5,050 nt of DNA from contig CALMAV010000241.1 in NCBI GenBank assembly GCA_937859895.1, forward strand, positions 16,036 through 21,085. The letters run 5' to 3'. Shown piece by piece: positions 1 to 5,050 of this stretch. A program made the translations under genes and the position numbers. Position 1 is the first letter of the stretch. Each line of letters starts with the position of its first letter. Source of the DNA: an uncultured Bryobacterales bacterium (GTDB taxonomy: Bacteria; Acidobacteriota; Terriglobia; Bryobacterales; Bryobacteraceae). The notes under the pieces were generated by a model that searched no databases, was not told the DNA's origin, and worked only from the letters and a program-made list of their open reading frames with translations.

Positions 1-156
1 CAGCGCTGGCAAGACCATGGAGGTGACAAATTTCTTCTCCCCATGCTCGTCGAACTTGATCACGACGTAATCGTCATTGCAGGTCATAACCGAGCCAAGA
101 CCAAATTTGGTGTGCTCTATCTGAGCGCCTGTGGCATATGCCGGTTTACTCGCCAT
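1..156 (-). CDS. Small Tudor-like protein resembling the PcrA/UvrD C-terminal domain (3' end outside the window)
   Basis: The ATG is at 156-154 and the frame stays open for 52 codons to the window edge, so the C-terminus is missing. The core reads GAQIEHTKFGLGSV, then an acidic turn, then VVIKFDEHGEKKFVTS. This pattern of a basic KFG-G-V strand followed by a V-I-FD--GEKK strand is typical of the small beta-barrel at the end of PcrA/UvrD helicases (DUF3553-like, Tudor-type), which in those helicases contacts RNA polymerase. Here it begins right after the start codon, so the visible part is a stand-alone domain rather than a helicase tail. A GAGGAAA Shine-Dalgarno at 172-166, nine bases before the ATG, supports the start. 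It is divergent from greA, another RNA polymerase partner. A role in transcription or repair is inference only; the fold assignment is by pattern recognition. Confidence 0.7.
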   Translation of the reverse strand, partial: MASKPAYATGAQIEHTKFGLGSVMTCNDDYVVIKFDEHGEKKFVTSMVLPAL

Positions 157-177
157 GACTGTTAGTTTCCTCAGCTA

Positions 178-207
178 ATTATAACAATTTGCAGGAGATT
201 CTGTCGA
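178..207 (-). promoter_or_regulatory. Candidate sigma70-type promoter for the leftward Tudor-like gene
   Basis: On the minus strand TCGACA (207-202, five of six matches to TTGACA) lies 18 bases before a perfect TATAAT (183-178). Transcription would begin near 171. One tension is that the GAGGAAA ribosome binding site spans 172-166, so the transcript would start within or immediately at it. The hexamers are read directly; promoter activity is inferred. Confidence 0.5.
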
Positions 208-233
208 CAGAGCCGCCCGGGCCGGATTTCCAA

Positions 234-262
234 CTGCAACGGTGACCATCGGCTCATATAAT
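234..262 (+). promoter_or_regulatory. Candidate sigma70-type promoter for greA
   Basis: A perfect TATAAT at 257-262 is preceded, after a 17-base spacer, by a weak CTGCAA (234-239; three of six matches to TTGACA). The expected start is near 269, giving a leader of only about 10 bases before the greA ATG at 279. There is no clear Shine-Dalgarno in that leader. The site shares a 122-base divergent intergenic region with the leftward promoter. Confidence 0.5.
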
Positions 263-278
263 AGGCAAAGCAAAGCTT

Positions 279-752
279 ATGGAGGACCTGAAGAAGAAGA
301 TACAGGATGAGATTACTGCGTTGGAGTACGAGCTGCGAAATGAGCTGCCGAAAGAAATTTTGAAAGCCCGCGAGCATGGTGACCTGAGTGAAAATGCGGA
401 ATACCATGCTGCGAAGGAAAGGCAGGCTTTCGTGAACGCCAAGCTCGGCCAGGCACAAGCGCGACTTCGCGAATTTTCGATGATTGACTTCTCGAAGATT
501 CCCAAAGACAGGGTTGGCTTAGGGTCGCAGGTAGTGGTTCTCGACATAGATAAGAACGAGGAAACTACTTACAAGCTGGTGACAAGCGAGGAAGCCGACG
601 TCTCTAAAGGAAAGATCTCAACTAGCTCGCCCATCGGAAAGGGCCTCCTCGGAAAGCGGGTCGGCGACACTGTCAAGTTTCAGATTCCGGGCGGCTTTCG
701 AGAAATGGAAGTTCTTAGCCTGCTAACTATTCATGAGGTTAGTCCTTCCTAA
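279..752 (+). CDS. greA: Transcription elongation factor GreA
   Basis: This 157-residue protein matches the usual GreA length (about 158). GreA enters the secondary channel of RNA polymerase and stimulates cleavage of the backtracked RNA end, restarting stalled complexes. The N-terminal coiled coil spans about residues 1-70. Its tip carries the family signature GDLSENAEYHAAKE (34-47), with acidic D35 and E38 in the positions that hold the catalytic metal in the active site. The C-terminal FKBP-like domain contains STSSPIGKGLLGKRVGDTV (114-132) and ends in a PGG-containing strand. The tip retains the acidic residues of a true Gre factor. The ATG at 279 is the only sensible start, although no good Shine-Dalgarno precedes it; a TATAAT box 17 bases upstream suggests a very short leader. 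The next gene follows after 23 bases and is probably co-transcribed. Confidence 0.96.
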   Translation: MEDLKKKIQDEITALEYELRNELPKEILKAREHGDLSENAEYHAAKERQAFVNAKLGQAQARLREFSMIDFSKIPKDRVGLGSQVVVLDIDKNEETTYKLVTSEEADVSKGKISTSSPIGKGLLGKRVGDTVKFQIPGGFREMEVLSLLTIHEVSPS

Positions 753-775
753 GCCGAAGAAGCGGAAAAGCAGCT

Positions 776-1426
776 ATGACTTACACACGCGCTATTGGAA
801 TCGGAGCAAATAAGATCATCCTGCTGATCGTCCGGGGCTTAGCGCTTTCGAAGATCAATCCTAATGTTCTTACTTTTTTCGGATTGATCATTAATATAGC
901 CGGTGCGGTTGCGCTGGCGGCTGGGCGATTTAGAACTGCCGGTTTAATTATCATTTTCGCGGGTTTGTTCGACATGGTGGACGGCCGGGTAGCGCGTGCG
1001 ACCAACCAGGTTACTCACTTTGGTGGGTTCTTCGATTCGGTATTGGATCGTTACTCGGATCTGGCCCTACTAATGGGGCTGTTGGTCTACTACGGCACGA
1101 TTAACCGACCTGCCTATGTGGTCCTGACTGCTTTGGTGATGTCAGCTTCGGTGATGATCAGTTACGCCCGAAGTCGAGCTGAGAACATTATTCCAAGGTG
1201 CAAGGTGGGGTTTATGGAACGGCCTGAGCGGATAGTGCTCCTGATTATTGGCGCGCTTTTCGACCGCATGGCCCCGGTGCTGTGGATTATTGCGGTAATT
1301 GGTAATTTGACCGTCATACACAGGATGATCTTCACTTATGGAGAAACTAAACAGCTGGAGAACGCTCAACTCCGTACTCGTGGAGTAGCGGCATCAAGTT
1401 CAGTGTCAGATAACGCCGGATTCTAA
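776..1426 (+). CDS. CDP-alcohol phosphatidyltransferase family membrane protein
   Basis: A 216-residue integral membrane enzyme that moves a phosphatidyl group from CDP-diacylglycerol to an alcohol acceptor, forming a phospholipid head group in the cytoplasmic membrane. The complete family signature D-G-x2-A-R-x8-G-x3-D-x3-D is present: D69, G70, A73, R74, G83, D87 and D91, with the extra upstream D66. These aspartates bind the metal and the CDP moiety. About six hydrophobic segments surround it (roughly 30-50, 54-66, 95-110, 114-130, 152-165, 168-185). The later YARSRAE (130-136) and KVGFMERPER (143-152) resemble the acceptor-side motifs of bacterial and archaeal inositol-phosphate-using enzymes, so a phosphatidylinositol-phosphate synthase-like role is possible; phosphatidylglycerophosphate synthase is the alternative. 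The polar tail after about residue 190 lacks recognisable motifs. It follows greA by 23 bases with only a weak purine-rich ribosome site, and its stop overlaps that of convergent acpS. Confidence 0.9.
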   Translation: MTYTRAIGIGANKIILLIVRGLALSKINPNVLTFFGLIINIAGAVALAAGRFRTAGLIIIFAGLFDMVDGRVARATNQVTHFGGFFDSVLDRYSDLALLMGLLVYYGTINRPAYVVLTALVMSASVMISYARSRAENIIPRCKVGFMERPERIVLLIIGALFDRMAPVLWIIAVIGNLTVIHRMIFTYGETKQLENAQLRTRGVAASSSVSDNAGF

Positions 1427-1800
1427 TTTTCTAAGATCACGATTGCAAAGCCGTGCTCAGCGGTATGGGTCATGGATAAGGAGATATTTTGGACTCCCAG
1501 GTCAGAGGCAATCCGGGCTGCCACGCCGGTAAGCTTTAACGTCGGTTTCCCTGAGCGCAGGTTAGTTACCTCAAAATCCTGCCAGGAGACACCTCGGCTC
1601 CATCCGGTCCCTATGGCTTTCATCCCCGCCTCTTTCGCTGCAAATCGGGCAGCAAACCGTTCGGCAAAGTTCGCTTTACTCGAGCAGTAAGTACGCTCAG
1701 TTTCGGTGTAGATACGCCGGAGAAACCGATCGTTAAAACGCTCGATACTTTCCCGAATTCGGTGAACCTCCGCTAAGTCAGTGCCGATGCCGACAATCAT
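1423..1800 (-). CDS. acpS: Holo-[acyl-carrier-protein] synthase AcpS
   Basis: A 125-residue protein, the normal size for AcpS. It transfers 4'-phosphopantetheine from coenzyme A to the serine of acyl carrier protein, activating fatty acid synthesis in the cytoplasm. The N-terminus MIVGIGTDLAEV holds the Mg-binding D8. The second signature RFAAKEAGMKAIG (52-64) holds E57, the other metal ligand, and K56. A GVSWQDFEV strand (70-78) and the closing SLSMTHTAEHGFAIVI (107-122) match the family; the usual SLSH has a two-residue shift (SMTH). The ATG at 1800 begins exactly at the conserved MIVGIGTD, so the start is secure, although only a distant AAGG lies upstream. It is the last gene of the leftward series, 44 bases after the small basic protein, and it meets the phosphatidyltransferase gene head-on with overlapping stops. 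Confidence 0.95.
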   Translation of the reverse strand: MIVGIGTDLAEVHRIRESIERFNDRFLRRIYTETERTYCSSKANFAERFAARFAAKEAGMKAIGTGWSRGVSWQDFEVTNLRSGKPTLKLTGVAARIASDLGVQNISLSMTHTAEHGFAIVILEN

Positions 1801-1844
1801 GGTGTTGCAAATGTTGCCTTACAGCCAATCTCGGGACGCAAGAC

Positions 1845-2126
1845 TTACTCCTGCGTCTTACGAAAACTAGCCCAGCGTTTCTTCTGAGCAGCAGCAATTC
1901 GTTTACGAGCTTCGGAGCTAAGTGTTCGGCGTTTTCGGCCATTCGACGGAGCAGTTACTTCCGGAACAGGAGTACTCGCTGACTTAGGGGGCCGTCCAAC
2001 TCGATTGCCCATCATAGCCCTAACCTGAGCAATCTGCTCATCGAGCTTTTGCCTTTGGGCCTCTAGGCCTTGCAACGCGGCCTGTAAGATCTCACGATTC
2101 GGAGAAGCGCCAGAGAGTTTCGCCAT
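1845..2126 (-). CDS. Small basic protein with coiled coil and AT-hook-like motif, function unknown
   Basis: A 93-residue protein of no assigned function. Residues 11-40 (REILQAALQGLEAQRQKLDE onward) form a predicted amphipathic helix or short coiled coil, suited to dimerisation. A flexible, Pro/Ser/Thr-rich linker (41-62) begins with VGRPPKSA, whose GRPPK resembles an AT-hook core that binds the minor groove. The C-terminus is strongly basic: RKRRTLSSEARKRIAAAQKK then RW (64-85). This last block resembles a short helical motif (S-x-EAR-x-RIAAAQ-x-RW) that I associate with DNA-binding small proteins of Acidobacteriota, and is loosely like NUMOD3 repeats. DNA binding, perhaps nucleoid-associated, is inferred. 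The gene sits between dtd and acpS; the upstream 52 bases are AT-rich (TATATA at 2137-2132, only six bases before the ATG) and there is no strong Shine-Dalgarno. There is no signal peptide or membrane segment. Confidence 0.8.
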   Translation of the reverse strand: MAKLSGASPNREILQAALQGLEAQRQKLDEQIAQVRAMMGNRVGRPPKSASTPVPEVTAPSNGRKRRTLSSEARKRIAAAQKKRWASFRKTQE

Positions 2127-2178
2127 GTCTCTATATATTTAGTAAGTAACACAAGAGTGTCGGGATTTGCTCTTTCTC

Positions 2179-2623
2179 TCACTTATTCTCAGATTGGCAG
2201 ATAAGCGTTACTGGCCCATCGTTTTCTAAGTTGACAAGCATCTCCGCTCCAAAAATTCCCGTTTGTATCACCAATCCAGTACGCCTGCACTTCTCAACAA
2301 AAAGGTCATAAAGTGGTCTGGCTATCTCAGGCAAGCTGCGTGCGAATAAGATGGCCGATTGCCCTTGCTAGTATCTCCATACAACGTGAACTGAGAAACC
2401 ACTAGAAGTTGACCCTGTATATCGACCGCACTCAGGTTCATCTTCCCATCGCGGTCAGGAAAACACGGAGGTGAGTGACTTTAGACGAAAGCTGCTCCGC
2501 ATTTTCACCTGTATCATCCTCCCGAATACCAAGAAGGACGGCTAGACCACGCCCAATCTCACCTACAATTTTGCCCTCCACGATAACCGAGGCGTGAGAT
2601 ACACGTTGCAACAGAGCGATCAT
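2179..2623 (-). pseudogene. dtd: D-aminoacyl-tRNA deacylase (Dtd), interrupted by two single-base frameshifts
   Basis: Dtd removes D-amino acids wrongly attached to tRNA and also clears glycine from tRNA-Ala. The start MIALLQRVSHASVIVEGKIV is the classic Dtd N-terminus. Frame 1 (2623-2459) gives 55 residues ending LRVF and would stop at 2440-2438. Frame 2 (2456-2346) continues the homology as DRDGKMNLSAVDIQGQLLVV, then SQFTLYGDTSKGNRPSY, with the catalytic SQFTL motif. Frame 3 (2346-2179) gives FARSLPEIARPLYDLFVEKC and then the NDGPVT motif with the Gly-Pro pair that rejects L-amino acids, ending at TGA 2181-2179. Each junction lacks one base. Restoring both gives 148 residues, the normal length, with SQFTL near 77-81 and NDGPVT near 135-140. 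Both losses can be explained by shortened homopolymers (CC for CCC near 2458; TT for TTT near 2345), so a sequencing error is as likely as a true pseudogene. The gene lies 47 bases after ilvD. Confidence 0.9.
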
Positions 2624-2670
2624 CGTCAGTGAGATGGAACTAGATGTTACTGAGCGACGGAGAAACTGGT

Positions 2671-4344
2671 CTAAAGTTGCGGCTGAAAAGTAACTGCGCC
2701 GTCGGCGGCCGAGCCAACCAGCGCTACATACTTAGCCATAACGCCGCTAGTGTACTTAGGCGCAGGACGCTCAAAAGAAGCCAGCCGGCTGTGTAACTCC
2801 TCGATGGGGATATCGAGCGTGACGCGCCTAGCCACGACATCAATGGTGATCAAGTCGCCTTCGCGCACAGCCGAGATGGGACCGCCGACAGCCGCTTCCG
2901 GAGCTACATGGCCTACCATGAAGCCACGAGTTGCACCGCTAAACCGTCCATCGGTGATCAGCGCCACCGTCTCCGAAAGGCCCTCACCGACAATCGCGCT
3001 GGTGACGCCGAGCATCTCGCGCATGCCCGGACCGCCCCGCGGACCTTCGTAGCGAATCACCATCACATCCCCTGCGCGGATTTGTCTCTCCAGGACTGCC
3101 TTCATAGCGGCTTCCTCGCTGTCGAAGACGCGGGCTGGTCCAGTCTGCGATGTCCGGTTCAAACCCGTCACCTTGATCACGGCTCCTTCGGGTGCTAAAG
3201 AGCCTTTCAGAATAACCAGTCCGCCAGATTTCTTGATCGGATTGTCGAGGGATCGTATGACCTCCTGCCCGGGAGTTTCCGTCACGGCTGCCATTTGATC
3301 ACCCAATGTCTGCCCCGTAATGGTCATAGCGGAGGAGTCAACAAAGCCGCCGTCATGCAAGCGCTTGGCAATAACAGGAATGCCGCCCGCTTTGTCCACG
3401 TCCGCGGCAGTATAACGACCCGCCGGCAGCAGATCGGCTAACAGAGGCGTCCGGCTGCTGAGCTCCTGAAAGTCGTCGATGTTCAGGGGTACACCTGCCT
3501 CACGGGCGAACGCAAGCAGGTGGAGGACTGCATTAGTTGAGCCACCAGAAGCCGCCACACTGGCGATAGCATTATCAATCGCTGCGCGAGTCACGATGTC
3601 TCGCGGCCGGATCTCCTTCTCCACCGCGTTCATGATCACCTGGCCACACTGGTGCGCAGCCGAGTGTTTACGCTCGTCCACCTGTGGAATACCATTCAAA
3701 CCCAAAGGAGAGAGCCCGATGATTTCCATTACCGTCGCCATGGTGTTTGCCGTGTACTGTCCGCCGCAAGCGCCTGCTCCGGGGCAAGCTGCATTCTCAA
3801 TCTCGAGTAGCTCAGCATCGCTCATCCGCCCGGCAGCGTTAGCTCCAACCGCTTCGAACACATCCTGGATGGTGATGTCGCGGCCTTTGTGACGCCCAGG
3901 CAGAATGGTCCCGCCATACAGGACCACTGCTGGAATGTTCAAACGAAGCAAGGCCATAACGGCTCCTGGAATGGTCTTATCGCAGGCCACCAGCGCCACC
4001 AGACCATCGAACATATGGCCGCGCGTCACTAATTCAATCGAATCGGCAATCACTTCGCGGCTGATAAGCGAAGTCTTCATGCCCTCAGTTCCCATGGTGA
4101 TTCCATCGCTGATGGCAATGGTGTTGAACTCCATTGGGGTCCCACCGGCCTCACGAATACCGCGCGCCACATCCACGGCTAACTCACGTAAGAGGAAGTT
4201 GCACGGCATTGTGCCAATCCAAGTGTTGGCTATTCCAATAATTGGCTTCTTCAGATCACTGTCGGTGTAGCCAATTGACTTCAGATAAGAACGGGCCGGC
4301 GCACGATCTTTGCCCTGGGTAATGGTGTAACTCGGGAGCTTCAT
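2671..4344 (-). CDS. ilvD: Dihydroxy-acid dehydratase IlvD
   Basis: A 557-residue protein, the standard length for the IlvD/Edd family. It dehydrates 2,3-dihydroxy-isovalerate and 2,3-dihydroxy-3-methylvalerate to the 2-keto acids leading to valine, leucine, isoleucine and pantothenate. Three cysteines in the places of iron-sulfur ligands are visible: C48 in MPCNFLLREL, C121 in ACDKTIPG and C193 in GACGGQYTANTM. The presence of all three suggests the oxygen-tolerant [2Fe-2S] type rather than the [4Fe-4S] type, which is inference. D80 in SDGITMGTEGMKTS, and D122 and K123 (the lysine carbamylated in the family), are Mg-site candidates. The C-terminal domain has YEGPRGGPGMREML (432-445) and TDGRFSGATRG (464-474), whose S469 is the catalytic base. 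A short AGGTG at 4354-4350, five bases before the ATG, supports the start. It lies 50 bases downstream of the glycosyltransferase and upstream of dtd. Other ilv or leu genes are not in view. Confidence 0.97.
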   Translation of the reverse strand: MKLPSYTITQGKDRAPARSYLKSIGYTDSDLKKPIIGIANTWIGTMPCNFLLRELAVDVARGIREAGGTPMEFNTIAISDGITMGTEGMKTSLISREVIADSIELVTRGHMFDGLVALVACDKTIPGAVMALLRLNIPAVVLYGGTILPGRHKGRDITIQDVFEAVGANAAGRMSDAELLEIENAACPGAGACGGQYTANTMATVMEIIGLSPLGLNGIPQVDERKHSAAHQCGQVIMNAVEKEIRPRDIVTRAAIDNAIASVAASGGSTNAVLHLLAFAREAGVPLNIDDFQELSSRTPLLADLLPAGRYTAADVDKAGGIPVIAKRLHDGGFVDSSAMTITGQTLGDQMAAVTETPGQEVIRSLDNPIKKSGGLVILKGSLAPEGAVIKVTGLNRTSQTGPARVFDSEEAAMKAVLERQIRAGDVMVIRYEGPRGGPGMREMLGVTSAIVGEGLSETVALITDGRFSGATRGFMVGHVAPEAAVGGPISAVREGDLITIDVVARRVTLDIPIEELHSRLASFERPAPKYTSGVMAKYVALVGSAADGAVTFQPQL

Positions 4345-4394
4345 AGAAACACCTATTAAAGCAAGGAGGTTGGAGAAGTTCTTAAAGCTGTGAA

Positions 4395-5050
4395 TTACCG
4401 AACCGCAGCCAGTTTACGCGCCCGTTGCCACTGTAACTTGTCCCGATACTCCTCATATAGGGTTGAAATTCCCGCCCAGAGGTAACCGCAAACAAATAAA
4501 AGCAAGAAGGGAACTGCCAAATAGTTCGTTGTGTCGATGGCAAACAGAACCATGTAGACGAAGTAGGAGCCGATTAGCAGTTCAACATACGGCAGCCAGC
4601 CGCTCTTTCGCTTGTAGGCGGTTGGCTGAACTTTATGTCGTCCGTCGGTGTTGGCGCCAATCGCATATTTGGCAGTACGAGCGAAGCTGGTTTGCACACC
4701 GAAAAGTGCTTCCAAAACCCCCTTCGCGTTGCTAACCGTCAAAGCAATTCCGGCTGCCATCAGCATCGGAAGAAATGGAATTGACCTCCACCAGGACTTT
4801 GGAAATAGCTCCCGCTGCGCATACAGATAGAACGCCGATATGGACCAGAAAGACGCCACGATCAACGGAAAGTCAATCAACACCATCTGAAACATGCCCA
4901 TGTAGAACCGTACAATCATTACGGGCAACATAAGCATCGAGACAATTAGCATGAGCGGGTACGAGATATTCGGCGTTAAGTGCATGAACGCCTCTGCTTT
5001 GACTCGAAATGGCAGGTCAGCTTTGAGAATGCGCGGCAGTAGCTTAATGG
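4395..5050 (-). CDS. C-terminal membrane region of a family 2 (cellulose synthase/CslA-like) glycosyltransferase, 5' part outside the window
   Basis: The frame is open to the window edge and 217 residues are visible. The methionine at 4985 is internal: the 21 codons before it read IKLLPRILKADLPFRVKAEA then F, continuing into MHLTPNISYPLMLIVS, as expected of a continuous protein. Five hydrophobic segments can be seen at visible residues about 30-50, 55-77, 88-106, 150-170 and 175-195. The stretch after the third (SNAKGVLEALFG, 106-117, then SFARTAKYAIG, 121-131) resembles the interfacial gating-loop region of processive GT2 enzymes of the CslA/glucomannan or cellulose-synthase-like type, which polymerise sugar from a nucleotide donor and pass it through the membrane. 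The catalytic GT-A domain (DxD, ED, QxxRW) would lie upstream and cannot be checked. The protein ends in a basic cytoplasmic tail. ilvD follows after 50 bases. The product sugar is unknown. Confidence 0.75.
   Translation of the reverse strand, partial: IKLLPRILKADLPFRVKAEAFMHLTPNISYPLMLIVSMLMLPVMIVRFYMGMFQMVLIDFPLIVASFWSISAFYLYAQRELFPKSWWRSIPFLPMLMAAGIALTVSNAKGVLEALFGVQTSFARTAKYAIGANTDGRHKVQPTAYKRKSGWLPYVELLIGSYFVYMVLFAIDTTNYLAVPFLLLFVCGYLWAGISTLYEEYRDKLQWQRARKLAAVR

Noticed and set aside
171..547. Minus-strand open frames opposite greA
   Set aside because: greA is unmistakable on the plus strand, and the opposite translations have no recognisable domain and no ribosome site.
2127..2178. Terminator or clear promoter between dtd and the small basic gene
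   Set aside because: No hairpin followed by a T-run is visible. TATATA at 2137-2132 could be a -10 box, but no matching -35 hexamer is found at 16-18 bases, so it is not listed as a feature.
2438..2623. A separate 61-residue short protein at the dtd start
   Set aside because: It is the N-terminal third of Dtd cut by a frameshift. The rest of the homologous protein continues in other frames down to 2179, so it is not an independent short gene.
3479..4270. Long plus-strand open frames opposite ilvD
   Set aside because: They are mirror frames of a strongly conserved gene. Their translations are rich in Ser, Arg, Pro and Ala without any recognisable domain.
4363..4370. Perfect AAGGAGGT Shine-Dalgarno-like string on the plus strand between ilvD and the glycosyltransferase
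   Set aside because: No start codon lies at a suitable distance downstream on the plus strand and no open frame of coding character follows. On the transcribed strand it reads as CCTCC and is not a ribosome site.
4345..4394. Promoter for ilvD (TTTAAT at 4360-4355 on the minus strand)
   Set aside because: The hexamer at the expected -35 position does not resemble TTGACA, and the spacing fits read-through from the upstream glycosyltransferase gene equally well.

Overview
The window looks like an ordinary stretch of bacterial chromosome, probably from a soil-type member of the Acidobacteriota. That placement is an inference. It rests on the resemblance of the small basic protein, the small Tudor-like protein and the membrane glycosyltransferase tail to proteins I associate with that phylum, together with moderate GC content and weak Shine-Dalgarno use. 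No mobile element, CRISPR array, rRNA or tRNA is visible. Coding density is high and no stretch above about 125 bases lacks a gene.

Left part (1-1426): two divergent transcription units share a 122-base intergenic region (157-278). Leftward runs the start of a small protein with a PcrA/UvrD-C-terminal-like fold (cut by the window edge). Rightward runs greA, the transcript-cleavage elongation factor, followed 23 bases later by a CDP-alcohol phosphatidyltransferase that makes a phospholipid head group. Both directions have a perfect TATAAT -10 hexamer, and the greA one sits so close to the ATG that the mRNA would have only a very short leader.

Right part (1423-5050): five genes lie on the minus strand and could form one leftward unit. 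In transcription order they are the membrane C-terminus of a family-2 glycosyltransferase (its start lies beyond the window), ilvD (dihydroxy-acid dehydratase, branched-chain amino acid and CoA-precursor synthesis), dtd (D-aminoacyl-tRNA deacylase), a 93-residue basic protein with a coiled coil and an AT-hook-like motif, and acpS (holo-ACP synthase). acpS converges on the phosphatidyltransferase gene, with stop codons overlapping. The functions are mixed housekeeping: lipid head groups, ACP activation, amino acid synthesis, translation quality control and transcription fidelity.

The most striking anomaly is dtd. The complete protein can be read with all family motifs, but only by crossing three reading frames through two single-base losses. 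This is either a recent pseudogene or a pair of homopolymer sequencing errors. I see no convincing new multi-gene system. The least explained pieces are the small AT-hook/coiled-coil protein and the free-standing Tudor-like protein.
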